From positions 76,083 to 123,635 of the forward strand of contig CABXSY010000002.1 in NCBI GenBank assembly GCA_902514875.1: 47,553 nucleotides of DNA, in the 5' to 3' direction. The translations under genes were made by a program, and so were the position numbers. A model generated the notes under the pieces. It saw nothing but the letters and a program-made list of their open reading frames with translations, searched no databases and had not been told where the DNA came from. The DNA is from an uncultured Alphaproteobacteria bacterium. GTDB lineage: Bacteria; Pseudomonadota; Alphaproteobacteria; HIMB59; GCA-002718135. Position 1 is the stretch's first letter; each line of letters starts with the position of its first letter. This document shows, one piece after another, positions 27,238 through 36,789 of this stretch.

Positions 27238-28116
27238 ATGAAAAAAATTAGATTATTTTTTTCTATAGTAGTAATTATATTAATAATTTTATCTATCTTT
27301 ATTTATATTTTTATAAATAATTTTGAAAAAGAAAAAATAATTAGTGATATCGAGAAGAAATTTGAAATTAAAATTAACGAAAAAAATAAAACTAAAATAA
27401 ATATTTTTCCAATTGTTAAGCTTAACACAAACTTAGAAATTAAAGATTACAAAAATAATTTATACATTGATAATATTGATATTGATATTTCTCAGCCACT
27501 ATTTCAAGTTGCAGGAAAATTGAATATTCTAATTGATAATTTTAATATTAATAATATTAATTTAAGTGAAGTAAAGATTAATGGAAGAGTAAATTATATT
27601 GAAAATTATCTTAAATATAGTGATAATTTAGAAAATTTATTTGACTCAATTTATAAAATTAATGGAAAAATAACTTTAGAAACAACTAATGAAGAAAAAT
27701 TTCTTATTTCTTTTTTCAAATTATTCTTTGAAAAATTAGAAAATCAAAAAAATAAAAAATTTGCAATTTCTGAATTAATGAATGCTTTTGGTAATGAAAG
27801 TTCTAATTTTAAAGGCGCAATAAATAAAAATAAAAATATTTTAGAAACTAGCAAAATTGAAATTATTAATAAAAACAACAGAATTCTTATAAAAGGAGAA
27901 TACAATTACACTAATAATGTTATGGATATTATTTTAAACTTATCCCAAAATAATGAAATATATTTAACTACTTTGATAAAAGGAAACTTAAATAATCCTA
28001 ATATAAGTTTTGATAAAAATTCAAAATTTTTTCAAAATTTAAACTCAAATGAAAATAATATAATTGAAGAAAGTGTCATTCAATTTTTAAATAATTTTTT
28101 TGATTTCAATGATTGA
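27238..28116 (+). CDS. Short AsmA-like membrane-anchored protein
   Basis: The 292-residue protein has one N-terminal membrane helix (residues 5-28) and a long periplasmic part very rich in Asn, Lys and Ile. Repeating beta-strand patterns, an N-terminal motif like that of AsmA proteins (FPIVKLNTNLEIKDYKNNL, residues 58-76) and the GNLNNPNISFD end motif near residue 252 point to the AsmA/TamB superfamily of lipid-transport barrels. At this length it is much shorter than typical AsmA (about 600 residues), so it is a reduced or divergent member. It overlaps the AEC transporter gene by 8 bases. Function is not determined. Confidence 0.55.
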   Translation: MKKIRLFFSIVVIILIILSIFIYIFINNFEKEKIISDIEKKFEIKINEKNKTKINIFPIVKLNTNLEIKDYKNNLYIDNIDIDISQPLFQVAGKLNILIDNFNINNINLSEVKINGRVNYIENYLKYSDNLENLFDSIYKINGKITLETTNEEKFLISFFKLFFEKLENQKNKKFAISELMNAFGNESSNFKGAINKNKNILETSKIEIINKNNRILIKGEYNYTNNVMDIILNLSQNNEIYLTTLIKGNLNNPNISFDKNSKFFQNLNSNENNIIEESVIQFLNNFFDFND

Positions 28117-29047
28117 CTTATTAAATATAGTTAGCAGTGTGTTTGGATATATCCTTTTTGGATTTTTTGTAAATAAATTACAAATACTTCCAAAAAAATA
28201 TATTGATTATTTTGATTTTACAGGTTTTAACATTCTTTTACCTTTAGCTTTAATTATATATTTTTGGCAAGTCTCATTTCCTCAAATTGATTCTATTGGC
28301 CTGATCATCTCATTTTTTGCTTCAGGAATTTTTATATTCATTACTGGATTTTTGATTAGCAAACAATTTTTAAGTTTCAAAACAGATGACTCTGCACTTT
28401 TTGGATTAGCTTCTTGTTTTGGTAACACAGTAGCAATGGGAATACCTCTTATGTATGCAGTTTTGGGTCCAATAAATACAATTCCTTATATGATATTAGT
28501 TTTTTTTCATGGTATTATTCATTTTAGCTATACTGTTATTATAATAGAAGTTTATAGAAATAGAAAAAAAAGCATTGTTGAAATTTTTTATCAAATATTA
28601 TTAGGTATAATTAAAAATATTGTACTTTTTGGAATGATAATTGGATTCATTCTTAATTACTCTAATCTTATTGTTCCATCTATTATGAAAGAGCCTTTAG
28701 ATATTTTTGTTAAACTTGCTCTTCCAATGGTTCTCATTTCTTTAGGACTTGCATTAGGAAATTTTAAAATTAGAGAAAATATTTATGGCGCACTACTATT
28801 AACTATCTTAAAAAATTTTATTCACCCTATGATTGCATTTTGTTTAGCACATTTTATATTAGAGCTTGATAGTCTCTTGGTGATTATTGTTACTATGGCT
28901 GCAGCTTTACCAAGTGGGTCTCAGTCATATTATTTTGCATACAGATATAACTCTCTACAAGCTGTAGTTTCTTCTAATGTGGTATTAAGTACATTTGTTA
29001 GTTTTTTTACACTTTCTTTATTGTTAGTATTTTTTGACATTACGTAG
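28109..29047 (+). CDS. AEC (auxin efflux carrier) family transporter
   Basis: The 312-residue protein has about ten hydrophobic helices in two halves. The FGNTVAMGIPLMYAVLG motif near residue 107 and AAALPSGSQSYYFAYRY near the end match bacterial AEC/PIN-like carriers, which move small carboxylates such as malate or malonate. I chose the ATG at 28109, giving an 8-base overlap with the previous gene, over the TTG three codons upstream. The stop overlaps the converging TPR gene by 8 bases. The substrate is not determined. Confidence 0.82.
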   Translation: MIDLLNIVSSVFGYILFGFFVNKLQILPKKYIDYFDFTGFNILLPLALIIYFWQVSFPQIDSIGLIISFFASGIFIFITGFLISKQFLSFKTDDSALFGLASCFGNTVAMGIPLMYAVLGPINTIPYMILVFFHGIIHFSYTVIIIEVYRNRKKSIVEIFYQILLGIIKNIVLFGMIIGFILNYSNLIVPSIMKEPLDIFVKLALPMVLISLGLALGNFKIRENIYGALLLTILKNFIHPMIAFCLAHFILELDSLLVIIVTMAAALPSGSQSYYFAYRYNSLQAVVSSNVVLSTFVSFFTLSLLLVFFDIT

Positions 29048-29594
29048 ATTGAGAAAGAAACGATTGTATTCTCTCTTTTTTATCCATAGTTTTCACACTA
29101 AAAGGAAAAATCTCTAACATCTTATCATATACATCAATTGCCTGTTTAAACTGACCTTGATGAATAAAAATTAAACCCATTCCATCTAGAGCACCAAAAT
29201 GTCTTGGTTCTAATTCAAGAGTTTTAATGATGTCTTGCATAGATTGATCAAAATTACCCATCATAAAGTGAACTGTAGCTCTTTTATTCCAACCTTCTGC
29301 AAAATTAGGATCTTCTTCAATTAAATTATTAAAAAATCTAATTGCTAGTGGATAATTTCTTAAATTCATAGCTTGAATACCCTTTTCAAAATATTCAATT
29401 ACTTTTGGATCATCAACTTCATACCATATATTCCAAATGTCAGATATTAAATCGCTTATCTCATCCTGATTTTCAGTCTCATTTAATTTTTTAAACAAAT
29501 TATTTAGCCGTGGATCATTTTGATCTGCTAATCCTATCTTACTAGCAAACAAAAGACTTATACTGACAATTAATATTTTAAAGATAACTCTCAT
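29040..29594 (-). CDS. Periplasmic TPR-repeat protein
   Basis: Starting at the ATG at 29592-29594 (not the longer frame beginning at 29633), the 184-residue product has a clean signal peptide of about 23 residues ending near KIGLADQ. Three to four TPR-like helical repeats follow, including the segments beginning YPLAIRFFNNLIEEDP, GNFDQSMQDIIKTLELEP and GQFKQAIDVYDKMLEIFP. Such repeats bind protein partners. The start overlaps the end of the DUF2805 gene by 17 bases. Its partner is unknown. Confidence 0.78.
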   Translation of the reverse strand: MRVIFKILIVSISLLFASKIGLADQNDPRLNNLFKKLNETENQDEISDLISDIWNIWYEVDDPKVIEYFEKGIQAMNLRNYPLAIRFFNNLIEEDPNFAEGWNKRATVHFMMGNFDQSMQDIIKTLELEPRHFGALDGMGLIFIHQGQFKQAIDVYDKMLEIFPFSVKTMDKKERIQSFLSQST

Positions 29595-29811
29595 ATTTAA
29601 ATGATTTTTCGGATAGATTTCTTTTCTTTTCATGCTTTCTCGTTCTCCCTGTTACTCTAGTTCTCCATAACTTAAATGATCTAGGTTTCAGATTTGTTCT
29701 CATTATTTTTATAACCTCTGATTCGGTTACACCGTGAATTCTTTTTATTTTTTCAAAAGAAGTTTTATCGCACCAGGCTAGTTTAATAATATTATCTATA
29801 TTCTCCTGCAT
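29578..29811 (-). CDS. DUF2805/TIGR03643 family small protein
   Basis: From the ATG at 29809-29811 the product is 77 residues. A longer frame reaches 29955, but that stretch is antisense to the GST gene and lacks family similarity. The protein matches TIGR03643: IIKLAWCDKTSFEKIKRIHG then VTESEVIKIMR and SFKLWRTRVTGRTRKH. The basic, helix-turn-helix-like pattern suggests nucleic acid binding, but no function is established. It overlaps the TPR gene and diverges from the GST gene over 40 bases. Confidence 0.8.
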   Translation of the reverse strand: MQENIDNIIKLAWCDKTSFEKIKRIHGVTESEVIKIMRTNLKPRSFKLWRTRVTGRTRKHEKKRNLSEKSFKYESYL

Positions 29812-29851
29812 TTTATGAATATAGTTCTCTATTAAATAAATTCTAAAAAAA

Positions 29852-30475
29852 ATGATTGATATGTATTCATCACCTACTCCTAATGGTCGAAAAATTAGTA
29901 TTATGCTTGAAGAATTAGGTGTAGATTTTAATCCTATTTTAATAAATTTAGACAAAAAAGAGCAGTTTAGTGAAGAATTTTCAAAAATATCTCCTACAAA
30001 TAAAATTCCTGTAATTGTAGATAATGATAATAATCAAACAGTATTCGAATCCGGGGCTATCCTACTTTATCTGGCAACAAAATATGATAAGCTTCTAAAT
30101 AAGGATAATTACTGGGAAATATTACAATGGGTTTTTTTCCAAATGTCTTACGTTGGGCCAATGCTAGGACAGGCTCATCAATATTTATTTTACCATCCTG
30201 GTAAAAGCAAATTTGCAGAAGATAAAACAAAAGGCTATGCACAACATATATATTCAATTTTGAATAAAAGACTCTCTAAACAAGAATATTTTTCGGATAC
30301 CTATTCAATAGCTGACATTTCAATTTGGCCTTGGACAGCGCGTTATGAAAGACATCAAATAAATTTGCATGATTATCCAAATGTCTTGAGATGGTATAAA
30401 CAAATATCAAAAAGACGTGCAGTTATTAAAGGATATAATTCTGTAGGCGAATTTTATGAAATCCCTCAACCTTAA
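29852..30475 (+). CDS. Glutathione S-transferase family protein
   Basis: The 207-residue protein has an N-terminal thioredoxin-like domain (MYSSPTPNGRKISIMLEELG at residues 4-23, with NKIPVIVD and FESGAILLYLA as glutathione-binding landmarks) and a C-terminal helical domain with SIADISIWPW near residue 150, the usual N-capping motif. It resembles YfcG/Ure2p-like transferases in the first residues. Neighbours give no substrate hint. Its stop shares TTAA with the converging LysE gene. Confidence 0.87.
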   Translation: MIDMYSSPTPNGRKISIMLEELGVDFNPILINLDKKEQFSEEFSKISPTNKIPVIVDNDNNQTVFESGAILLYLATKYDKLLNKDNYWEILQWVFFQMSYVGPMLGQAHQYLFYHPGKSKFAEDKTKGYAQHIYSILNKRLSKQEYFSDTYSIADISIWPWTARYERHQINLHDYPNVLRWYKQISKRRAVIKGYNSVGEFYEIPQP

Positions 30476-31080
30476 GCGTTGTAAAATAATACTGAGCCTG
30501 CAGTTATAATTAAAAGGATTGCTAAAAACCATTCAACAATTTTTTTTAATTTTTCATTATTTAAATATTGTCTGATAACACTTCCTCCATATGCCCATAT
30601 ACTAATAGAAGGAATATTAACAACTGTAGACATAATAACCATAAAAAGTGTTCCAATTATTATATTTTCATCTTTTGGATAATATAATGTTACTGCTGTT
30701 GAACAGATTACCCAAGCTTTTGGATTTACAAATTGAAACAAAATTGCTTCATGATATTTTAATGGTCTTGATCTATGTTCTGTCTTTGAAATATTTAAAG
30801 ACCCAAACATTTTATATGCTAAATAAAGAATGTAGCCTGCTCCAACATATCTTAAAATATCATAGAGAATAGGGTAGGTAATAAACAAAGATCCAAGACC
30901 TAGACATACAAGTGCTAATTGCAAACCATGACCAGAAGGAATACCAAAAATATTAGGTATAGATCTAATGAATCCAAATTTTATACCTGATGCAGTTAAG
31001 ATACTATTGTTTGGACCTGGTGTTACGTACATAATAAAATTATACACTGCTAAAGCAGCTATTAATTCCCAGGTAATCAT
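30472..31080 (-). CDS. LysE-family translocator
   Basis: The 202-residue membrane protein has about six helices. The family mark, NFIMYVTPGPNNSILTASG, is at residues 14-32, followed by GIPSGHGLQLALVCLGLG and FQFVNPKAWVICST near residue 115. LysE/RhtB proteins export amino acids and related metabolites. The substrate cannot be deduced. It lies 3 bases downstream of yajQ on the same strand, so the two are probably co-transcribed along with rmuC. Confidence 0.87.
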   Translation of the reverse strand: MITWELIAALAVYNFIMYVTPGPNNSILTASGIKFGFIRSIPNIFGIPSGHGLQLALVCLGLGSLFITYPILYDILRYVGAGYILYLAYKMFGSLNISKTEHRSRPLKYHEAILFQFVNPKAWVICSTAVTLYYPKDENIIIGTLFMVIMSTVVNIPSISIWAYGGSVIRQYLNNEKLKKIVEWFLAILLIITAGSVLFYNA

Positions 31081-31083
31081 TAT

Positions 31084-31569
31084 TTAATCTCTAAAATTTA
31101 CAAATTGGACTGGTATACCTAACTTAGCATCCTCAATAAGCTTCATAACACTTTGTAAATCATCTTTTTTCTTTCCTTCAACACGAAGTTCATTTCCATT
31201 GATCTTTACTTGAACTTTTAATTTAGAACTTTTGACATCAGAAGTAATTTTTTTACATAGGGATTGCTCAATTCCTTCTACTAATTCATACGTCTGGCGA
31301 ATTTTATTTCCCCCAGCTTTTTCCATATCATTTTTTTTTAAACATAAAGGATCAACTTTTCGTCTAACAAAATGAGTGACGAGCATGTCATTTACTTGAC
31401 CAGCTTTCATTTCATCATCGGTAATAACAACTATAGTATTTTCTTTTTTTTCAATTGAAGTATCTGATCCTTTAAAATCATACCTGGTAGTAATTTCTCT
31501 TGTCGCATTTCCTAGTGCGTTATCAATTTCTTGATGATCTAATCTGTTTACAATATCAAAACTAGGCAT
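31084..31569 (-). CDS. yajQ: YajQ-family nucleotide-binding protein
   Basis: The 161-residue protein matches YajQ: it begins MPSFDIVNRLDHQEIDNALG, has TTRYDFKGSDTSIE near residue 29, and ends with KLGIPVQFVNFRD. It contains two ferredoxin-like subdomains. Members bind cyclic di-GMP or RNA in some bacteria. No c-di-GMP enzyme is in the window. It sits between rmuC (4-base gap upstream) and the lysE-like gene. Confidence 0.93.
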   Translation of the reverse strand: MPSFDIVNRLDHQEIDNALGNATREITTRYDFKGSDTSIEKKENTIVVITDDEMKAGQVNDMLVTHFVRRKVDPLCLKKNDMEKAGGNKIRQTYELVEGIEQSLCKKITSDVKSSKLKVQVKINGNELRVEGKKKDDLQSVMKLIEDAKLGIPVQFVNFRD

Positions 31570-31573
31570 TTAT

Positions 31574-32533
31574 CTAGTTTATTACATCGTCATTTATTTC
31601 TGGCAACTGTTTTTTAGTGCTTAATCTTCCTAATTTTTTCATCTTTTCTACTTTTTTAGTCAAACTTCCTGAGCCGTCTTGCAATCTTTGTTTAGCTTCA
31701 TCCATTTTTGATTTAGCTAAATCTATTGACTGATTAGCTTTCATAAAAGACTCATATACACTGACTGTTTTATCATAAATATCTGATGCAGCTGATGCTA
31801 TATCTTTTATTGTTTTAGATTGCTTATCAACACGCCACATATTTTCTACAGCTTTAAGTAAAAATGGTAAAGTTGATGGGCCAACAATAATTATTTTATT
31901 GTTCCATGAATCTTCGATAAGTTTATTTGCCTCATTATATAAAGTAAGTAATGCTGGTTCTATTGGAACAAACATTAAAACATTATCAATTGTATTGATT
32001 CCATATATTTTTGAATAATTATCTTTACTTAAACTTCTAATCGAAGTTTTTGTTGAATCCAAAAATTTTTTCAAAAATATCTTCTTTTGTTGATTGTCAT
32101 TTGTATTAGAATAGTCATGCCAAGAATCTAAGGAGACTTTTGAATCTATAATTATGTGTCTATTACCTGGCATATGAACAATTACATCAGGTTTTTGTAA
32201 ATTACCATCTTCATCTCTAAAAGTTTTTTGAGTTGAGTACTCTTCCCCCTCTCTTAAACCAACACTATCTAAAATATTTTTAAGTACAAATTCTCCCCAT
32301 GGACCTTGTTGAAGCGCACCACCTCTAATTAATGTATTCTCAATTCTATCTTGAGCTAGATTAAAATTTTGTAAAGATTGCTGAATTGATTGCATGTGAT
32401 TTTTTAAGGAAGTAAGATCAGTATCATCTTTTATTTCAGAACTTTTTGTTTTGCGAAGAAAAAATAAAATTGATAAAAAACCAACTCCAGACAAAAAACC
32501 AATAATGAAAACAAATATAAGATTTTCAAACAT
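31574..32533 (-). CDS. rmuC: RmuC-family DNA recombination protein
   Basis: The 319-residue protein has an N-terminal membrane helix, a coiled-coil region (residues 40-70), then the RmuC core: GGALQQGPWGEFVLKNIL near residue 73, KPDVIVHMPGNRHIIIDSKVSL near 113-134 (a PD-(D/E)XK-like nuclease motif), and FVPIEPALLTLY near 190. RmuC limits inversions between short repeats in E. coli. I chose the ATG at 32531-32533 over the GTG one codon earlier. It is shorter than E. coli RmuC (about 475 residues), lacking much of the coiled coil. Confidence 0.9.
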   Translation of the reverse strand: MFENLIFVFIIGFLSGVGFLSILFFLRKTKSSEIKDDTDLTSLKNHMQSIQQSLQNFNLAQDRIENTLIRGGALQQGPWGEFVLKNILDSVGLREGEEYSTQKTFRDEDGNLQKPDVIVHMPGNRHIIIDSKVSLDSWHDYSNTNDNQQKKIFLKKFLDSTKTSIRSLSKDNYSKIYGINTIDNVLMFVPIEPALLTLYNEANKLIEDSWNNKIIIVGPSTLPFLLKAVENMWRVDKQSKTIKDIASAASDIYDKTVSVYESFMKANQSIDLAKSKMDEAKQRLQDGSGSLTKKVEKMKKLGRLSTKKQLPEINDDVIN

Positions 32534-32539
32534 CACTAA

Positions 32540-32956
32540 TTAGATAAGATATAAATATATTATCAAATATCTAATAATTTTCCCAATAGATACAAATATT
32601 AAAAAGAAAGTAATATTATATTTTACTGTACCTGCTGCAAATGCAATTGGATCTCCAATAATAGGGACCCATGAAAATAATAATGACCATTTTCCATACT
32701 TTTTGAAAATATCTGTAGCTTTCTGTAATAAATATTTATTAACTGGAAACCAAGGTTTTTTAATAAGAAAATTTACAAAGTAACCACATACCCAACTGAT
32801 TAGAGATCCTAAAATATTACCTACTGAGGCAAAAAATAATAATAAAAATGGACTATACTTATTAGATAATAACAGTGCGGATAAATATGTCTCTGAGGCA
32901 AAAGGAAAAAAAGTACCTAAAGACAAACAAAAAATAAATAATGTTGAATAGATCAA
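32540..32956 (-). CDS. YqaA/DedA-like membrane protein
   Basis: The 138-residue protein has about four membrane helices. The features SETYLSALLLS, ASVGNILGSLISWVCGYF (G-N-x-x-G) and FSWVPIIGDPIAFAAG are those of the YqaA branch of the SNARE-associated/DedA family, linked to lipid scrambling or membrane maintenance. The length fits YqaA (about 140) better than DedA (about 200). The start is TTG at 32954-32956. It precedes rmuC by 3 bases after the RmuC start choice and diverges from the M24 gene. Confidence 0.82.
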   Translation of the reverse strand: MIYSTLFIFCLSLGTFFPFASETYLSALLLSNKYSPFLLLFFASVGNILGSLISWVCGYFVNFLIKKPWFPVNKYLLQKATDIFKKYGKWSLLFSWVPIIGDPIAFAAGTVKYNITFFLIFVSIGKIIRYLIIYLYLI

Positions 32957-33005
32957 AGTATTTCTTATTGTTAATTTATGTTAATGTAATCTTACTTATC
33001 AATTT

Positions 33006-34148
33006 ATGAACAATTTTTCAAAAAAAGAATTTATTTCAAGAATTGAAAAAATACAAATACATATTGAAAAAGAAAATATTGATGCAGTTATTATAACTTC
33101 GCCATCAAATTTTAGATATTTTACTGGACTTGATAGTAATTTTTGGGAAAGTCCTACAAGACCGTGGTATTTAATTATTTCAAAAAAAAATCCAATAAAA
33201 GCTATAATACCATCTATTGGTATTACGGCTATGCAAAAAACAATAGTAAATGATATCGAAACTTGGGAGTCTCCAAATCCAAAAGATGAAGGAGTATCTT
33301 TATTGAAAAAAAATATTAGAAGTTTTCCTAAAAGTTCAAATATTGGATTTGAATTAGGAAATGAAACTTTTTTGCGAATGAGTATTAACGATTATCAGAA
33401 TATTAAAAAAAATTTATCAGAATATAATTTTGTTGATGTTAGTAAAATACTTTGGAGTATAAGAAAAATAAAATCTGAAATAGAGATCAATAATATTAAA
33501 GAAATTTGTTCTATTACAAGTAATGTATTTGATGATTTTCCTCAAAAAATTAATTTAGGAATGAGTGAAAAACAAATTGCATCAATATTTAAAAAAGAAT
33601 TAATTGAAAATGGAGCAGATTATATTCAATACATGGCGTGTGCTTCGGGATTTAATGGTTATAATCAGATTATCTGTAACCCAACAGAAAGGGTAACTAA
33701 AGATGGTGATATTCTAATTATTGATACAGGCGCAACTTTAAATGGTTATTTTTCAGATTTTGATAGAAATTTTGGCTTTGGAAAAATTCACAAACAAGTT
33801 CTAGATGCATATAATAAATTGTGGGAAGCAACTGAGAGAACTTTAGAAATTATAAAACCTGGAACTAGTTGTTCAGAAATATATTCTAAATTATCTTATA
33901 GTTTAACAACTAACAACATATCAGTTGGAAGAATGGGTCATGGTTTAGGCTTACAACTAACTGAGCCGCCAAGTATTATGAAAAATGACAAAACATTACT
34001 TGAGGAAAATATGATTATAACTCTTGAACCATCAATTGAAATGGACGAAAATAAAATATTAGTACAAGAGGAAAATTTATTGATAACTAAAAATTCCTAT
34101 AAACTTTTAAGTACTAGAACTCCTGAAAATTTACCTATTATTAATTAG
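33006..34148 (+). CDS. M24-family metallopeptidase (Xaa-Pro peptidase/creatinase-like)
   Basis: The 380-residue protein has an N-terminal creatinase domain (residues 10-150) and a C-terminal pita-bread domain. All five metal ligands appear present: D240 and D251 (IIDTGA and SDFDR), H312 (GHGLG), E341 (TLEPS) and E355 (QEEN). Aminopeptidase P/prolidase is the simplest reading, cleaving X-Pro bonds; some relatives are hydrolases of ectoine or creatine. It converges on the dipeptide transporter, with abutting stops at 34148/34149, in keeping with peptide use. Confidence 0.85.
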   Translation: MNNFSKKEFISRIEKIQIHIEKENIDAVIITSPSNFRYFTGLDSNFWESPTRPWYLIISKKNPIKAIIPSIGITAMQKTIVNDIETWESPNPKDEGVSLLKKNIRSFPKSSNIGFELGNETFLRMSINDYQNIKKNLSEYNFVDVSKILWSIRKIKSEIEINNIKEICSITSNVFDDFPQKINLGMSEKQIASIFKKELIENGADYIQYMACASGFNGYNQIICNPTERVTKDGDILIIDTGATLNGYFSDFDRNFGFGKIHKQVLDAYNKLWEATERTLEIIKPGTSCSEIYSKLSYSLTTNNISVGRMGHGLGLQLTEPPSIMKNDKTLLEENMIITLEPSIEMDENKILVQEENLLITKNSYKLLSTRTPENLPIIN

Positions 34149-35867
34149 TTAAATTATTGATTCAATTTTAGGCATAAGTCTAATTAATTCCTTCGTATAT
34201 TCATGATCAGGATTATTAAATAATTCCTCTGTATGTTTTGTTTCACAAACAGCACCATTTTTTAGTACAATTATTCGGTTACACATTTGGCGAATTACAG
34301 GGAGATCATGGCTAATAAATAGCATAGTGAGATGAAGTTCATCTTGTATATCTTTTAATAAATTCAATATTTGTGCTTGTATACTAACATCCAATGCAGA
34401 AGTTGGTTCATCACATATTAATAATCGTGGTCTTGTTGCCAAGGCGCGAGCAATAGATATTCTCTGCCTTTGCCCTCCTGAGAATTCATGTGGGTATCGA
34501 TCTAGGGATTGTCTGGTCATTCCAACAATATCTATTAGATCATAAACATTTTGTAAAAGTTCATTATTGCTAATATTTTTTTGAAAAAATTTAATTGGTT
34601 CTGAAATAATATTCTTAACTTTGAAACGAGGATTTAGAGATGAATAAGGATCTTGAAAAATCATTTGAATTTGACCTCTGCTATTATGAATTTGATATTT
34701 TTTATTTGAATTATATAGAGGTTCATTATTATAAATTAAATCACCTTTGTTAGGAGCAATTAATCCAGTAATAATCTTTGCAATAGTTGATTTACCTGAA
34801 CCAGACTCTCCAACTAATCCAAGTGTCTCACCTTCGAATAATTCAAAAGATACATTGTCGACAGCTTTTACTATTTTATCATTCGAACTTTTATTAGAAA
34901 TAAATGAAAAACCACTACCTAAAGAATTATCATCAAAAATTTTTGTCACTTCCTCAAGTTTTAATATTTTTTGATTTTTATTTTCTCTTATTCCCCATGT
35001 TTTGATAATATTTTTAGTCAAATCCTTGGAACTAGATGTTATTTCCTTACCATCGGGGCTAATCAATTTAAATCTATCAATTTTCTTATTTGTTGGTGGA
35101 ACTGAAATTACTAAGCTTCTTGCTTCTATTGATTTCGGATTTGTTAATAATTCTTTAGTCTCACCTTGTTCAACAATATGTCCGTATCTCATAACGATAA
35201 CTTTATCAGTTGTCTCTGCTATGACCCCCATATCATGGGTAATAATTATAACTCCAAGATTTCTTTTCTTTGTAAGATCTTTGAGAAGTTCTAATATTTG
35301 ATATTGAATACTTACATCTAAAGCTGTTGTTGGTTCATCTGCAATTATTAAGTCAGGTTCACAACTTATAGCTAAAGCTATCACAACTCTTTGACGCATA
35401 CCTCCACTAAATTGGTGTGGATAGTCCTCAATTCTTTTTTCAGCGTTCTCTATTCCAACCTCTTTAAGTAGTTGAATTGATTTTTTAAGTGAATCTTGAT
35501 AACTTAAATTTAAATGAGCCTGAATAGTTTCAATTAATTGATCCTTTATTTTAAAAAGAGGATTTAATGAAGTTTGAGGGTCTTGAAAAACAAATCCTAT
35601 TTTTTTTCCTCTAATGTTTTGAATTATCTTTTCGTTACTCCTTAATTCAATATTGTCTATTTTAATTGAGCCATCTGTGATTTCACCTGGAGGATCAATT
35701 AAGTTAATTATCGCATTTGCAATTGTAGATTTCCCAGATCCAGACTCACCGACAATTCCTAATATTTCACCTCTTTCTAAAGAAAATTCTACATTTTTGC
35801 TTGCAACAATAGTTTCCTTTCGTGTTGGATAACTTATGTTTAAATCTTTAACTTCTAAAAAACTCAT
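34149..35867 (-). CDS. Fused dipeptide/oligopeptide ABC transporter ATPases (DppD-DppF)
   Basis: The product is 572 residues from the ATG at 35865-35867, chosen because it overlaps the permease stop in ATGA; a frame beginning at 35906 would overlap it further. Two complete ATPase domains are fused. Each has Walker A GESGSGKSTI, a signature (FSGGMRQR in the first, FSGGQRQR in the second) and Walker B (LIIADEPTTALD and LLICDEPTSALD). Between them lies the oligopeptide ATPase linker with the LISPDGKE segment. It powers uptake through the DppB/DppC-like permeases. Confidence 0.95.
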   Translation of the reverse strand: MSFLEVKDLNISYPTRKETIVASKNVEFSLERGEILGIVGESGSGKSTIANAIINLIDPPGEITDGSIKIDNIELRSNEKIIQNIRGKKIGFVFQDPQTSLNPLFKIKDQLIETIQAHLNLSYQDSLKKSIQLLKEVGIENAEKRIEDYPHQFSGGMRQRVVIALAISCEPDLIIADEPTTALDVSIQYQILELLKDLTKKRNLGVIIITHDMGVIAETTDKVIVMRYGHIVEQGETKELLTNPKSIEARSLVISVPPTNKKIDRFKLISPDGKEITSSSKDLTKNIIKTWGIRENKNQKILKLEEVTKIFDDNSLGSGFSFISNKSSNDKIVKAVDNVSFELFEGETLGLVGESGSGKSTIAKIITGLIAPNKGDLIYNNEPLYNSNKKYQIHNSRGQIQMIFQDPYSSLNPRFKVKNIISEPIKFFQKNISNNELLQNVYDLIDIVGMTRQSLDRYPHEFSGGQRQRISIARALATRPRLLICDEPTSALDVSIQAQILNLLKDIQDELHLTMLFISHDLPVIRQMCNRIIVLKNGAVCETKHTEELFNNPDHEYTKELIRLMPKIESII

Positions 35868-36787
35868 CTCTTTTTTAATTTTGGATTTAAAGCATCTCTC
35901 ATCCAATCCCCTAATAAATTAATTGATAATGCTAATACAATTAAGAAAATTGCTGGAAAAAAAGTAATCCACCACTCGCCTGAAAATAAAAAATTATTTC
36001 CAAATCTTATAAGAGTACCAAGAGAAGGTGTAGTTGGTGGAACGCCAACACCTAAAAAACTCAAAGTGGACTCTGTAATAATTGCAAGTGCCAATCCAAT
36101 TGTAGCAATTACTAAGATGGGTCGAAGAATATTTGGTAAAATATGCTTAAACATAATTAATACATTTGATAGTCCAATAATTCTTGAAGCTGAGACATAC
36201 TCTTTATTTTTTTCTACTAAAGTTGATGCTCTTGATACTCTTGCAAACTGAGGCCATTCAGAAATACCAATGGCAAAGATCAAAACATAAATCGCCATTT
36301 CATCATGCATCGATTGTGAGATAATTGCCCTTGCAATTCCGTCAACGAGTAAAGCCATTAAAATACTTGGAATAGTTAATTGTACATCTGTAAGACGCAT
36401 TACAACAATCTCATATCTACCACCAATATACCCAGCTGTTATTCCAAGGAATACTCCAAGTATCATAGCAAAAATTATAGAAGCAAAACCAACGATAAGT
36501 GAAATTCTTGAACCATAAATCATTGTTGAAAACATATCTCTTCCCTGCTGATCAGTACCTAAAATAAAGCTAAAACTTCCACCCTCTGACCATACTGGTG
36601 GAGTGAAGGCATCCATTAAAGAAACTGATGCTGGATCAAAAGGATTGTAAGGAGCAATAATTTCAGCAAATACAGAACAAAAAAGTATAATAAAAAATAT
36701 AGTTGAAGAAATTACTGCTAATTTAGAATTGAAGAAACTGTATCCAATATCAGTATCATAAATTTTATTATATGTTTTAAAGAGCAT
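35864..36787 (-). CDS. Dipeptide/oligopeptide ABC transporter permease (DppC-like)
   Basis: The 307-residue protein has an N-terminal helix, then six segments. The region FILGTDQQGRDMFSTMIYGSR near residue 72 (DppC hallmark) and the inner-membrane EAA-type loop (EYVSASRIIGLSNVLIMFKHILPN near residue 192) match the second permease of peptide transporters. The ATG follows the dppB stop by two bases and the stop overlaps the ATPase start. Confidence 0.95.
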   Translation of the reverse strand: MLFKTYNKIYDTDIGYSFFNSKLAVISSTIFFIILFCSVFAEIIAPYNPFDPASVSLMDAFTPPVWSEGGSFSFILGTDQQGRDMFSTMIYGSRISLIVGFASIIFAMILGVFLGITAGYIGGRYEIVVMRLTDVQLTIPSILMALLVDGIARAIISQSMHDEMAIYVLIFAIGISEWPQFARVSRASTLVEKNKEYVSASRIIGLSNVLIMFKHILPNILRPILVIATIGLALAIITESTLSFLGVGVPPTTPSLGTLIRFGNNFLFSGEWWITFFPAIFLIVLALSINLLGDWMRDALNPKLKKR

Positions 36788-36789
36788 CT

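Noticed and set aside
29812-29955. Longer start for the DUF2805 gene
   Set aside because: The extra 48 residues run antisense through the GST start, are unlike the family N-terminus, and would remove the divergent spacer.
33006-34148. Reading the M24 protein as DMSP lyase DddP
   Set aside because: It is shorter than DddP, keeps the full peptidase-type metal ligand set, and no DMSP genes are nearby.
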